This document shows, piece after piece, positions 7,993-16,092 of a DNA stretch of 64,000 nucleotides. The DNA comes from Aurantimonas aggregata (GTDB lineage: Bacteria; Pseudomonadota; Alphaproteobacteria; Rhizobiales; Rhizobiaceae). The notes beneath the pieces are model-generated. The model searched no databases. It was not told where the DNA came from and saw nothing but the letters and a program-made list of their open reading frames with translations. The stretch covers positions 1 through 64,000 of the forward strand of contig NZ_JAAAMJ010000013.1 of assembly GCF_010500835.1 (NCBI RefSeq), read 5' to 3'. Made by a program: the position numbers and the translations under genes. How positions within the stretch are numbered: position 1 is the first letter of the stretch; each line of letters opens with the position of its first letter.

Positions 7993-8010
7993 TTGACTTT
8001 TACGTAAGGC
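7993..8010 (+). promoter_or_regulatory. LiuR-like operator upstream of the MerR-family gene
   Basis: TTGACTTTTACGTAAGGC. On the other strand it reads GCCTTACGTAAAAGTCAA, one or two bases away from the LiuR consensus as I recall it (TTTACGTAAACGTCAA). It lies about 45 bases upstream of the regulator start, and TTGACT may double as the -35. Autoregulation is inferred. Confidence 0.5.
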
Positions 8011-8054
8011 TGGCCTCATGCAGCTATGGCACCGCTGTCGGGGATCCCGCTTTC

Positions 8055-8456
8055 ATGCGCGACTATTACACGATCACCGAGCTCACCCGGGAGTTCGACA
8101 TTTCGACCCGGACCATCCGCTTCTACGAGGACGAGGGCCTGCTCGCGCCGATAAGGCGGGGCCGGACGCGGCTGTTCCGGCACTCCGATCGGCAGCTTTT
8201 GAAGAACATCCTGCGCGGCAAGCGCCTGGGGTTCTCGATCGCCGAGATCCGCGAGATCATGAACATGTACAAGAGCCCGCCGGGTGAGGCCGCGCAGCTG
8301 CGGGCGATCGTCCGACGTGTCGGCGACCGCCGGCAGGAGCTCGAGCAGAAGCGCCGCGACATCGAGGAACTGCTGCGCGAGCTGGACGCGGCCGAAGAGG
8401 CCTGCCTCACCCGCATGGCCGAACTCGGCGTCGGCCAGACGGCACGCGCCGAGTAG
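8055..8456 (+). CDS. MerR-family regulator, LiuR-like
   Basis: A 133-residue MerR-type regulator. The N-terminal winged HTH (YTITELTREFDISTRTIRFY, then EDEGLLAP) and the RGKRLGFSIAEIREIMNMY segment are followed by a coiled-coil dimerisation helix (about 95-125). The sequence closely resembles the proteobacterial LiuR regulator of branched-chain amino acid (leucine/isovalerate) catabolism. No liu genes lie in this window, so it would act in trans. The C-terminus lacks the paired cysteines of metal sensors. The operator-like site upstream supports autoregulation. Confidence 0.85.
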   Translation: MRDYYTITELTREFDISTRTIRFYEDEGLLAPIRRGRTRLFRHSDRQLLKNILRGKRLGFSIAEIREIMNMYKSPPGEAAQLRAIVRRVGDRRQELEQKRRDIEELLRELDAAEEACLTRMAELGVGQTARAE

Positions 8457-8501
8457 CGACCGGCGCATCGCTCCCTGCCAACCGCGTCGTTCAGCGGCCT
8501 G

Positions 8502-9500
8502 CTACTGGGCCTCGAACTGGTCCACCGTCCGGAACGTGCATTCGTTGATGATGTCGCGGATCCGGGTCATCTGGGCTTCGTCGGTGTCGCCGGCCATCAG
8601 CGCATCGAAGAGATCGGCCGCGACGATCTCGCGTTGCGCGCAGTCGCAATAGGCCTGGCAGAACCGCTCGTCCTGCTGGGCCAGGCAGGCTCGGCTGCAG
8701 TCGGACCGGAACACCGCATCGCGGTCCGGCGGCGCGATCTGGGCGAAGACATAGACGAGGCCGATCAGCACCGGCTGGTGCACCAGATAGAACATCAGCG
8801 AATGGCGGCCGAGCCAGCCGAGCGGCACAAGCGGTGCGAGCGACGGGTTCCAGCGGCGCAGCGCCTCGAACGTCCCGGCTCGCTGCGCCAGCCGCGCGAC
8901 CGCGATGCCGGCGAGCACGGCGCCGAAGAACGGGAAGATCGGCACCAGATCGTTCGACACTGGCGGCGATTCGGCGAGGCCGGTCCAGGCCAGCCATCGC
9001 GTGTCGAATGCCGGGCTGGTGACGAACCAGGGCAGGGCGATCACGCCGACCGCGGCCAACGCAGCGATGATCCACGGCAGCCTCAGGAAGGCCAGGCCGA
9101 TCAGGCTCGCGACCACGATGTGATGGAGGATGCCGAAGAAGACGAAGCTGTTCGGCGTGGCGAACACTGTGGCGATCGTGACGGCGGCGGCTGCCGCGGT
9201 GACCTGGCCGAGTCGTACAAGAAACGGCCGCCACCGTACGCCGCCGCCATGCGCGAGAACGAGGCTGATCCCGACGAGGAACAGGAAGCTCGAGGCGATG
9301 ACCCGGGCGAAAACCCGCCAGCCGCCCTCACCGGTCAGGCCGCGATCGACATAGTTGAAGAATTCGAGATCCCAGGTGAAGTGATAGACCACCATCGCGA
9401 GCAGCGCGACGGCACGGGCGATGTCGACGATTTCGATGCGCCCGCTGGGGGCGGGACCGACTGCTGGGGGCACGCGTGTTCCTTGAAGCTGGACAGCCAC
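8502..9500 (-). CDS. DUF1624 (HGSNAT-type) membrane acyltransferase family protein
   Basis: A 332-residue polytopic membrane protein of the heparan-alpha-glucosaminide N-acetyltransferase catalytic family (DUF1624). The N-terminal signature is IDIARAVALLAMVVYHFTWDL-like (IVDIARAVALLAMVVYHF), and about eight hydrophobic helices follow. The region after the last helix is a cysteine-rich tail (CSRACLAQQDERFCQAYCDC, 5 Cys in 20 residues) that probably lies outside the membrane and forms disulfides. The GTG at 9500 is used; the aldo/keto reductase starts 68 bases away on the other strand. The acyl donor and acceptor are unknown. Confidence 0.88.
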   Translation of the reverse strand: MAVQLQGTRVPPAVGPAPSGRIEIVDIARAVALLAMVVYHFTWDLEFFNYVDRGLTGEGGWRVFARVIASSFLFLVGISLVLAHGGGVRWRPFLVRLGQVTAAAAAVTIATVFATPNSFVFFGILHHIVVASLIGLAFLRLPWIIAALAAVGVIALPWFVTSPAFDTRWLAWTGLAESPPVSNDLVPIFPFFGAVLAGIAVARLAQRAGTFEALRRWNPSLAPLVPLGWLGRHSLMFYLVHQPVLIGLVYVFAQIAPPDRDAVFRSDCSRACLAQQDERFCQAYCDCAQREIVAADLFDALMAGDTDEAQMTRIRDIINECTFRTVDQFEAQ

Positions 9501-9568
9501 GGCGGCTTCCTATGTTGAACGGCAATGCCGCCGTTTCGCGCGGCGGTCTATCCCCGAAGAGGTACGAC

Positions 9569-10399
9569 ATGAAGATCATCGAGGCGCACGGCGCTCGCAT
9601 TCCGTCCATCGGCCTGGGCACCTACACACTCGAAGGCGAGACTTGCGTCGACATGGTGGCGAAGGCGATCGAGGCGGGTTACCGCCACATCGACACCGCC
9701 CGCATGTACGGCAACGAGGTCCAGGTTGGCGAGGGCATCCGGCGCAGCGGCATCGATCGCGGAGAGCTGTTCGTCACGACCAAGGTCTGGTGGACCGATC
9801 TCACCGAGGACGCCCTTTCCGCGTCGGCCCACAAGGCCATCGAGGCTCTGGGCATCGGGGCTGTCGACCTCATCCTCATCCACTGGCCGAACCGGGACGT
9901 GCCGCTGGAAGAATCAATCGACGCGCTGAACCGCACCGTTGCCGACGGGCTGACGCACCACATCGGCGTCGCCAATTTCACCAGCGCCATGGTCGACGAG
10001 GCGTGCGCCATGTCGTCCCGCCCGCTGGTCTGCAATCAGGTCGAGTATCACCCTTTCCTCTCGCAGGACGACGTGCTTTCGGCCTGCCGGCGCAACGAGA
10101 TGGCGATGATCGCCTATTCGCCGATCGGCCAGGGCGGCGACGTCCTCGGTCATCCGGTGATCCGGGAAGCCGCCGAAGCGCACGGCAAGTCGCCGGCTCA
10201 GATCGTGCTGCGCTGGGAGATCGAGCAGGACATGGTCGGTGCGATCCCCCGCACGTCCAATCCGGAGCGGCTGCGGCAGAACCTCGAGATCTTCGACTTC
10301 GCGCTGACCGAGGCAGAGCACGCGGCGATCAGCGACCTGACGCGGCGCAGGGCGCGCCTCGTCGATCCGTCCTTCGCGCCGCACTGGGATCGCGCCTAG
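9569..10399 (+). CDS. Aldo/keto reductase
   Basis: A 276-residue NADPH-dependent reductase of the AKR superfamily, close to the 2,5-diketo-D-gluconate reductase group. The catalytic tetrad is intact: Asp42 (HIDTA), Tyr47 (RMYGNE), Lys72 (TTKVWW) and His105 (LIHWPN). The C-terminal cofactor motif IPRTSNPERLRQNL is present. The ATG at 9569 begins the usual first strand (MKIIEAHG); the frame continues upstream to 9476 but without family similarity. The substrate is probably a small aldehyde or sugar carbonyl, which cannot be fixed from sequence. Confidence 0.94.
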   Translation: MKIIEAHGARIPSIGLGTYTLEGETCVDMVAKAIEAGYRHIDTARMYGNEVQVGEGIRRSGIDRGELFVTTKVWWTDLTEDALSASAHKAIEALGIGAVDLILIHWPNRDVPLEESIDALNRTVADGLTHHIGVANFTSAMVDEACAMSSRPLVCNQVEYHPFLSQDDVLSACRRNEMAMIAYSPIGQGGDVLGHPVIREAAEAHGKSPAQIVLRWEIEQDMVGAIPRTSNPERLRQNLEIFDFALTEAEHAAISDLTRRRARLVDPSFAPHWDRA

Positions 10400-10430
10400 A
10401 CCCACGCGCGGCCGGAAGCAGGAGGCTGGA

Positions 10431-11225
10431 CTGTTCTTCATCATCGCCAAGATCGGCTGGTTCGTCCTGCAGCCGCTGGTCGCCATCATCCTCGTGGCCG
10501 CCATCGGCTTCCTCGCCCGCCGGCTGCGCTATTGGCGTCTGGGCGGCGCCTTCTATGGGCTTGCGGCTCTGGCGCTGGTCCTGTGCAGCCTGACGCCCGC
10601 CGGCCTCGTCATGACGGCAGTGCTGGAGGATCGGTTCCCGCGCCCGTCGCTGCCGCAGGATGTCGACGGCATCGTCGTCCTCGGCGGCATGTTCGATACC
10701 CGCGTCGCCCGCACCCGTGGCGAGCCGGAGCTGAACGAGGCGGGCGACCGGGTCACCGTCGCCCGCGCCCTCGCTTTCCGCTATCCGGAAGCCCGGGTAC
10801 TTTTCAGCGGCGGCGTCGCGGCGGTGCTGGAGGAGGACATTCCCGAGACCTACGTCGCAGAAGTGTTCTTCGCATCGCTCGATCTCGAACCCGACAGACT
10901 GCTGCTCGACGACCGCGCCAGAGACACGTTCGAGAACGCCGTCTACGCGAAGGAACTGGCCGAGCCGCAGCCGGGCGAGACGTGGCTGCTGGTCACCTCG
11001 GCCTCGCACATGCCGCGGGCGGTCGGGTGCTTCCGCGTCGCTGGCTTCGACGTGATCCCGTATCCGGTGGATTACCGGACGCCAAGCGGAGCGGCTTTGT
11101 GGCGTCCCTCGACCGCGACGACGCGCAATCTCGAAAAGGTCCACTTCGCCATCCGGGAATATGTCGGCCTTGCCGCCTACTACGTCGCCGGCCGAACCGA
11201 CGCGCTCTTCCCTGCGCCACGCTGA
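10431..11225 (+). CDS. YdcF family protein (DUF218), probable CTG start
   Basis: A DUF218/YdcF-type protein of 264 residues anchored by two N-terminal membrane segments, with a cytoplasmic or periplasmic alpha/beta domain (DGIVVLGGMFDTRVA, then VLFSGGVAAVLEE and LLVTSASHMPRAVGCF). The start is unusual. An AGGAGG at 10420-10425 is followed after 5 bases by CTG at 10431, and codons from there encode the first membrane helix (LFFIIAKIGWFVLQPL) expected in this family. The next candidate, GTG at 10494, would remove that helix. No ATG, GTG or TTG is available in frame near the ribosome site. Members are implicated in envelope polysaccharide metabolism; function unproven. Confidence 0.82.
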   Translation: MFFIIAKIGWFVLQPLVAIILVAAIGFLARRLRYWRLGGAFYGLAALALVLCSLTPAGLVMTAVLEDRFPRPSLPQDVDGIVVLGGMFDTRVARTRGEPELNEAGDRVTVARALAFRYPEARVLFSGGVAAVLEEDIPETYVAEVFFASLDLEPDRLLLDDRARDTFENAVYAKELAEPQPGETWLLVTSASHMPRAVGCFRVAGFDVIPYPVDYRTPSGAALWRPSTATTRNLEKVHFAIREYVGLAAYYVAGRTDALFPAPR

Positions 11226-11239
11226 TCGGGCAGGTGAGC

Positions 11240-11941
11240 CTAATCGTGCACGGCATCCCGGGCAGGCGAGCGATATTGCCGCTGTGCGATGATGACGACG
11301 ACGAGCGTCGTCGTCAGGACCAGCGCATAGGGCCCGAGGAACCAGCCGAGATAGGCGAGGGCGAAGAAGATGGCGCGCAGGCCCGTATTGAAGTTGCGGC
11401 CGGCAATCTGGTTGAGCCGCGCCGCCTTCAGTACCGCCCGTTCCCGCGTCGCCGCGTCCACGGTGGGATCTGAGGGCATCGGCACAGCGCCGATGAGAAT
11501 CGAGCAATAGTTGAACAGCCGATAGGCCCAGCCGAACTTGAAGAAGGCGTAGGCGAAGATCAGCACCAGACCGAGCAGCTTGAGCTCTACCATGCCTCGG
11601 TCGAGACCGGCATAGAATGGCAGGTCGGCCGAGATCGTAGCGATTCGTTCGGCCGAACCCAGGAGCGCGAAGCAGCCGCCGATGGCGAAGATGCAGGCCG
11701 AGGCAAAGAAGGCAGTGCCCTGCTGGAGCCCCGCCATGATGGCCGTGTCGATCATCCGCAGGTCGCGCCGGGACATCACCTCCATCCAGCGTCCGCGCTG
11801 GACGTTCATGGCGCTGGACAGGCCCTTGTCGGCGAGGGGGCCGTGGTCATTGATCCAGTTGTACCCCAGCCACACGACGAGAAAGATCGCCACCGCGATG
11901 CCGTCTGCCGTCTCGATCATCAGCATCGGGCCGTCTCCCAT
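11240..11941 (-). CDS. DUF599 domain-containing membrane protein
   Basis: A 233-residue inner-membrane protein with four clear hydrophobic segments, matching the DUF599 family (N-terminal IAVAIFLVVWLGYNWI, then RRDLRMIDTAIMAGLQQGTA). No biochemical function is known. The gene is convergent with ydcF, with 14 bases between the stops. The ATG at 11941 and a second in-frame ATG six codons on are both possible starts. Confidence 0.88.
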   Translation of the reverse strand: MGDGPMLMIETADGIAVAIFLVVWLGYNWINDHGPLADKGLSSAMNVQRGRWMEVMSRRDLRMIDTAIMAGLQQGTAFFASACIFAIGGCFALLGSAERIATISADLPFYAGLDRGMVELKLLGLVLIFAYAFFKFGWAYRLFNYCSILIGAVPMPSDPTVDAATRERAVLKAARLNQIAGRNFNTGLRAIFFALAYLGWFLGPYALVLTTTLVVVIIAQRQYRSPARDAVHD

Positions 11942-12135
11942 TCCGCACCGTTTCCGTCGACCGGACCGCGCGGATTCTGCGGATCAATTCCGCCCGGAGG
12001 TGACAGGGTTGGCGGCGTCGGCGCAAGTCCGGCTCAAGGCAGGGCCAGCAAAGTGACGACAGAATCCTTCTGGGGGGTGCCTTGTACGCCGACGCCTTAA
12101 CGGATATTTAACAGCTGCGGACCGGGACGGGGGTC

Positions 12136-12303
12136 ATGACGGATCCGCCGCAACATCAATGCAGGACAGTTTCATATATGGATGACAGTGTGCAGAAGTC
12201 GTGCTGGGGCGTGACCGTATGGACGGTCGCCGTCTTCTCAGCCCTCCTCGTGCTCGGCTTTCTTTTCGCCGGCGCCGAGACGGTGACGATCGCCGCGAAC
12301 TGA
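12136..12303 (+). CDS. Small single-span membrane protein, hypothetical
   Basis: A short frame of 55 residues (ATG 12136) or 41 residues (ATG 12178). The core WTVAVFSALLVLGFLFAG is a convincing membrane helix preceded by a charged, hydrophilic N-terminus and followed by a short tail ETVTIAAN. A weak GGGG precedes the first ATG. It is not recognised as any family. Expression is uncertain; it sits alone between the divergent DUF599 and DUF1489 genes. Confidence 0.4.
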   Translation: MTDPPQHQCRTVSYMDDSVQKSCWGVTVWTVAVFSALLVLGFLFAGAETVTIAAN

Positions 12304-12447
12304 TCATTGTGGGGTCGGCCCGAGGTCGACTGCCGCATTCGCCGCCCGCTGCAACTCGCGCCGCCAGGCGGCTCTCCCGGGCATACTGAAGCCTGGCCGA
12401 CCGATTATCGACCGGACAACTGAGCGCCGATCGTTCGAAAGGCAGCC

Positions 12448-12885
12448 GTGCCGCTCCACCTCATCAAGCTATGCGTCGGCGTCGAGACCATCGAGGAGCT
12501 CGAGACCCACGTTGCGGGCCGCCTTGCGCACGCCCGAACGATGGGCACGGCCGTCGAGCAGATCCATACCACGCGGATGGTCCCGAAGCGCGCCACCGAA
12601 CTGGTGGAAGGCGGGTCGCTCTATTGGGTGATCAAGGGCCATACGCAGGTTCGCCAGCGTCTGCTCGCCGTCCGCCCGTTCGTCGACGAGGCGGGGATCG
12701 GGCGCTGCCGTCTGGTGCTGGAGCCGGTCTTCACCCGAACCGCCTGGCAGCCGCGACGGGCCTTCCAGGGCTGGCGCTACCTCAAGCCCGAAGATGCGCC
12801 GATGGACCTCGGCGGGGGAGAGACGCCGGACGAGGCGCTGCCGCCGGCCTTGAGCCGAGAACTGTTCGAACTCGGCCTTCTCTAG
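12448..12885 (+). CDS. DUF1489 family protein
   Basis: A 145-residue soluble protein of the alphaproteobacterial DUF1489 family (N-terminal LHLIKLCVG, central RMVPKRATELVEGGSLYWVI, C-terminal FQGWRYLKPEDAPMDL). It is small, conserved and uncharacterised; the YWVIKG segment resembles RNA- or nucleotide-handling folds only vaguely. It starts with GTG at 12448 and stops 9 bases before the end of the convergent downstream gene. Confidence 0.9.
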   Translation: MPLHLIKLCVGVETIEELETHVAGRLAHARTMGTAVEQIHTTRMVPKRATELVEGGSLYWVIKGHTQVRQRLLAVRPFVDEAGIGRCRLVLEPVFTRTAWQPRRAFQGWRYLKPEDAPMDLGGGETPDEALPPALSRELFELGLL

Positions 12886-12894
12886 ACCGTCCGT

Positions 12895-13167
12895 TCAGCG
12901 GAAGCGTAGCCGGAGGGCAGGCGTACCGGAGGTTCCTGCCACCCGGATGCGCGTGTGCGAGATCGGCTGGGAGGAGCGCCAGGCCCGCGCCCCGTGGCAG
13001 AGCAGCAGCGCCACCAGATCCTTGGCCTTGAGGCGCGAGCGTCCGTCTCTGACCTCGGCAAGGCGCAGCGCCGCCTGATGCACCGGGTGGGCCCCGCCCT
13101 GGTTGAGGGCCCGCGGAAAGGGCGTCTCCATGACTTCCTGGCCGAGACCATGCTGTTCGATCGACAT
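12895..13167 (-). CDS. Small hypothetical protein (90 aa)
   Basis: Not recognised as a named family. Third codon positions are overwhelmingly G or C, as in real genes of this genome, so it is probably coding. The protein is basic, especially at its end (ALRLRFR), and has no membrane segment or signal. The AUG at 13167 is preceded by GAGGGG about 9 bases upstream. The gene follows the D,D-carboxypeptidase on the same strand with a 69-base gap, so cotranscription is unlikely to matter. The function is unknown. Confidence 0.62.
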   Translation of the reverse strand: MSIEQHGLGQEVMETPFPRALNQGGAHPVHQAALRLAEVRDGRSRLKAKDLVALLLCHGARAWRSSQPISHTRIRVAGTSGTPALRLRFR

Positions 13168-13236
13168 GCCTGAATCCCCTCAAAACGCGATACACTAGGA
13201 TTGAAACCGAACGGGCTTTCGCCCGCAGCGGGCATG

Positions 13237-14736
13237 TCAGTTGGCGACGGCGTAGCAATTGTAGTCGTTACGCTTCAGCGCAGCACAGGCCTCCCAGGCC
13301 TGGTCCTTGTTCGCGAAGCCGGCGAACCGGGCGCGATGCAGCGTCTGTGCGCCACTGCTGACCGGTTCGATGAACGGCTCGGCGGCGTTCAGCGGTCCCC
13401 CGACCTTGCGCTTGGCTTCCGACAGCATGCTCATGGCGTCGGCGGCGGCGGGCGCTGCGGCGATCTGGACGACCCAGGGCGAGCTCGGGCGAGAGACCGA
13501 AGCCGACTGGACGGAGCCGGTCGGCTCGTGGTCGACGGCACCCGGAACCCCGAGGCGCGGCATCGGCACGCCGGTGTTCATCGCCGGCCGGGAAACGGCC
13601 GGGAACGGAATGTGCGAAGCAGGGCGCTCTTGGACGAGGGCGGCGCGCAGGGCGTCGCGGCCGACGATGGGACGAGCGTCGGCCTGCGGCAGCCGGGCGA
13701 TCGCGCCGGCAGCATCCGAGCCGTAGGCGAGGGCAATGCGTTCGTCGACATTGACGGGCGCCGGCCGGGAGCCGGGCACCGGACCGTTGCTGGGCAGGGC
13801 GGCGACGGTTATGGCTGCTGGTGCAGCGGCGGCAACCGGCATCGGCGTCGGAACGCTGGCACGCGAGGCGATGAGTGCGCCGCCGTCGCGGGTGCTGGCC
13901 TGCGGCAGGTACTGGTTGAGCAACTTGACCATATGGTCGTCGCGGGAACGGCCCGAACGGCCGCCCATCACCACGGCGACGAGGCTCTTGCCGTCGCGCT
14001 TGACGGACGAGACAAGGTTGAAGCCCGACGCATTGATGTAGCCGGTCTTGATGCCGTCGGTACCTTCGACGCGGCCGAGCACCCGGTTATGGTTGCCGAG
14101 GCGGGTGCCGCGGAAATTGTAGGATCGCGTCGAGAAGTAGCCGTAATATTCCGGGAAATGCTCGCGCAGCGCGATGCCGAGCGTCGCCATGTCCCGCGCG
14201 GTGGTGCGCTGCTCGCTGTTCGGCAGGCCGTTGGCGTTCTTGAACGTGGTGCGCGACATGCCGAGCTTGCGGGCGGTTGCCGTCATCTGCTCTGCGAATC
14301 GTGCTTCAGATCCGCCCAGGAACTCGGCCATGACCACCGACGCGTCGTTGGCGGACTTGGTAACGAGGGCGCTGATGCCCTCCTCGAGGGTGATGGTCGA
14401 GCCGACCTTCAGGCCGAGCTTCGACGGTGGCCGCGCAGCGGCGTATTTCGACACCGGCATCTGGCTAGACTTGGAGACGCGGCCGGTCTTGAGAGCGGCG
14501 AACGTCATGTACAGCGTCATCATTTTCGTGAGTGAAGCCGGGTAACGATACGCGTCCGCATTGTCCTCATAGAGGACCTTGCCGTTGTTGGCGTCGATCA
14601 CGAATCCGGCATAACGCGGGTTCGCGTGGGCCGCGGACATCTGCGAAAGGCACAGCGCGCCTCCGAGGGCAGCGAAGCCGAGCGTCTTTCCAAACGCGAC
14701 GGTGACGGCTCTGAGACGGGGAAAAATCTTGCGCAC
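13237..14736 (-). CDS. D-alanyl-D-alanine carboxypeptidase (PBP5/DacA-like) with SPOR domain
   Basis: A 499-residue periplasmic serine D,D-carboxypeptidase that trims the terminal D-Ala of peptidoglycan stem peptides. A signal peptide ends near AHA at residue 39. The three penicillin-binding motifs are intact: Ser68-x-x-Lys71 (SLTK), Ser128-Ala-Asn130 and Lys230-Thr-Gly. A proline/alanine linker leads to a C-terminal SPOR domain (WVVQIAAAP... to the end), which binds denuded glycan at the septum. The GTG at 14736 is preferred since GAGAG lies 7 bases upstream and the signal peptide then begins VRKIFPRLR; the frame extends to 14790. Confidence 0.93.
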   Translation of the reverse strand: MRKIFPRLRAVTVAFGKTLGFAALGGALCLSQMSAAHANPRYAGFVIDANNGKVLYEDNADAYRYPASLTKMMTLYMTFAALKTGRVSKSSQMPVSKYAAARPPSKLGLKVGSTITLEEGISALVTKSANDASVVMAEFLGGSEARFAEQMTATARKLGMSRTTFKNANGLPNSEQRTTARDMATLGIALREHFPEYYGYFSTRSYNFRGTRLGNHNRVLGRVEGTDGIKTGYINASGFNLVSSVKRDGKSLVAVVMGGRSGRSRDDHMVKLLNQYLPQASTRDGGALIASRASVPTPMPVAAAAPAAITVAALPSNGPVPGSRPAPVNVDERIALAYGSDAAGAIARLPQADARPIVGRDALRAALVQERPASHIPFPAVSRPAMNTGVPMPRLGVPGAVDHEPTGSVQSASVSRPSSPWVVQIAAAPAAADAMSMLSEAKRKVGGPLNAAEPFIEPVSSGAQTLHRARFAGFANKDQAWEACAALKRNDYNCYAVAN

Positions 14737-14968
14737 GCGGCTACTCTCTTGATCTGACCTGCTGCGAACCTGCCGCGAGATGTCGGGCACGATGTCGCAG
14801 GCACTTCGGATTCCGGCGGGCGCTGACAGCCCCCGTTGAAATGCAGATTAGGCGGACGGGCTTACCAATCGGTTTATGGTTGCCGAACCCTTCCACCGTG
14901 CGCGGCAATCATCGGTAGCGCAGAAAGCCGACATCAATGCGGGCGCTGGCCCGCAATGCCGTCAGGCG
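14737..14968. other. Divergent spacer between D,D-carboxypeptidase and phasin genes
   Basis: About 230 bases upstream of the phasin promoter. It must hold the promoter of the carboxypeptidase gene on the minus strand, but I could not pick a convincing pair of hexamers. No gene is supportable here. Confidence 0.35.
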
Positions 14969-14997
14969 TTGGCAAATATTGTGCAGCGCAATATATT
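14969..14997 (+). promoter_or_regulatory. Phasin promoter with embedded palindromic operator
   Basis: TTGGCA at 14969-14974, a 17-base spacer, then TATATT at 14992-14997: a good housekeeping sigma promoter, with transcription expected from about 15004. The near-perfect palindrome ATATTGTGCAGCGCAATAT (14976-14994) fills the spacer and touches the -10. PhaR-type repressors of phasin genes bind TGC/GCA-rich palindromes, so this is a likely PhaR operator. Binding is inferred. Confidence 0.65.
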
Positions 14998-15071
14998 CAG
15001 GCCAGCATGATCAGTCCCGCTGGCGGCGATGATCGTCGTCGGCACAAGCAACTTCCAGCCAGGGGAACGCA

Positions 15072-15482
15072 ATGATGACTAGTTACGAAGATGCGACCCG
15101 CACCAGCAAGAGCGCCGTGGACAGCACCCTGGATTCCCTCACGGTGGTGACCAAGGGCCTGCAGCAGATAGCCACCGAAACGTCGGAATTCGGCAAGCGC
15201 TCCTATGAGCATCAGATGGCGATGCTGGAGAAGCTCCTGCAGGCGCGTTCGATGGACAAGACCTTCGAGTTGCAGGGCGATTTCGCCAAGTCGATCTATC
15301 AGAGCTGGGTGTCCCAGACGACGAAGTTCGGCGAGATCTACGCTGACATGGCGCGCGAGGCCTGCAAGCCGCTCGAACAGATCGCATTGGGTTCTTACGG
15401 GCGCGGCGTCGAATACACCCGCGAGAACTCCGAGACGGCTGCAAAGGTGGCCAAGGCCGACGAGACGCAGGTCGCCGCCTGA
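15072..15482 (+). CDS. Phasin family protein
   Basis: A 136-residue amphipathic helical protein of the Phasin_2 family, which coats polyhydroxyalkanoate granules or acts as a general stress-associated surfactant protein. The central part is one long helical region ([20 protein letters not shown], followed by [20 protein letters not shown]). There is no signal peptide. AGGGGAA lies 8 bases upstream of the first of two consecutive ATGs. The gene is monocistronic, with its own promoter/operator and a strong terminator. No PHA synthase gene is nearby. Confidence 0.92.
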   Translation: MMTSYEDATRTSKSAVDSTLDSLTVVTKGLQQIATETSEFGKRSYEHQMAMLEKLLQARSMDKTFELQGDFAKSIYQSWVSQTTKFGEIYADMAREACKPLEQIALGSYGRGVEYTRENSETAAKVAKADETQVAA

Positions 15483-15533
15483 TCCAAGCCGGCAGGGCCT
15501 CAGGGCAGACGACACCTCAATGGAATTTTTTCG

Positions 15534-15561
15534 AAGGCCCGGACGACGCCGGGCCTTTTTT
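15534..15561 (+). terminator. Rho-independent terminator after the phasin gene
   Basis: A perfect 9-bp stem AAGGCCCGG / CCGGGCCTT with a 6-base loop is followed by six T residues. It is a textbook intrinsic terminator about 50 bases after the phasin stop. Confidence 0.93.
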
Positions 15562-15718
15562 GTTGGTGGAAGGACTGGGACGCACCACCCCGAAGCCTCG
15601 ACGACGGGCGGGTGACGGAGAATGCTTTGCCGAGCGCGTGATGCGTCTTAAAATCCGGCGGACGGCACATACATACGGTGCGATGAGAATGGTGGCTGAA
15701 TTGACCGACGAGAAGCGC

Positions 15719-16084
15719 ATGACCGATGGCGGGTTCGCCCCGGGGCGCGGGCAGGCGGGGAAGGATGAGGGCGGCGACGGCGACACCGATCGCGGCACGT
15801 CTGTCATCACCCGCACCAAGCCGAAGACAAAGCGGCCGAGCCTTTACAGAGTGCTCCTTCTGAACGACGATTACACACCCATGGAGTTCGTGATCCACGT
15901 GCTCCAGCGGTTCTTTCAGAAGGATGCCGAGGCGGCCACCAGGATCATGTTGCATGTGCACAACCACGGCGTTGGCGAATGCGGGGTCTATACCTACGAG
16001 GTAGCGGAGACGAAGGTCACGCAGGTCATGGATTTTGCGCGCCAGCACCAACATCCGCTGCAATGCGTGATGGAAAAGAATTGA
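15719..16084 (+). CDS. clpS: ATP-dependent Clp protease adaptor ClpS
   Basis: ClpS delivers N-end-rule substrates to ClpAP. The 121-residue product has an unstructured N-terminal ~40 residues that engages ClpA, then the core fold. Substrate-pocket residues are present: Asn49-Asp50 in [12 protein letters not shown] and His81 in the MLHVHNHG stretch. The ATG at 15719 is chosen because GAGAAG precedes it; ATGs at 15683 and 15689 are in frame but lack a ribosome site. clpA follows after 8 bases, so the two are cotranscribed. Confidence 0.95.
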   Translation: MTDGGFAPGRGQAGKDEGGDGDTDRGTSVITRTKPKTKRPSLYRVLLLNDDYTPMEFVIHVLQRFFQKDAEAATRIMLHVHNHGVGECGVYTYEVAETKVTQVMDFARQHQHPLQCVMEKN

Positions 16085-16092
16085 GGTGAAGC

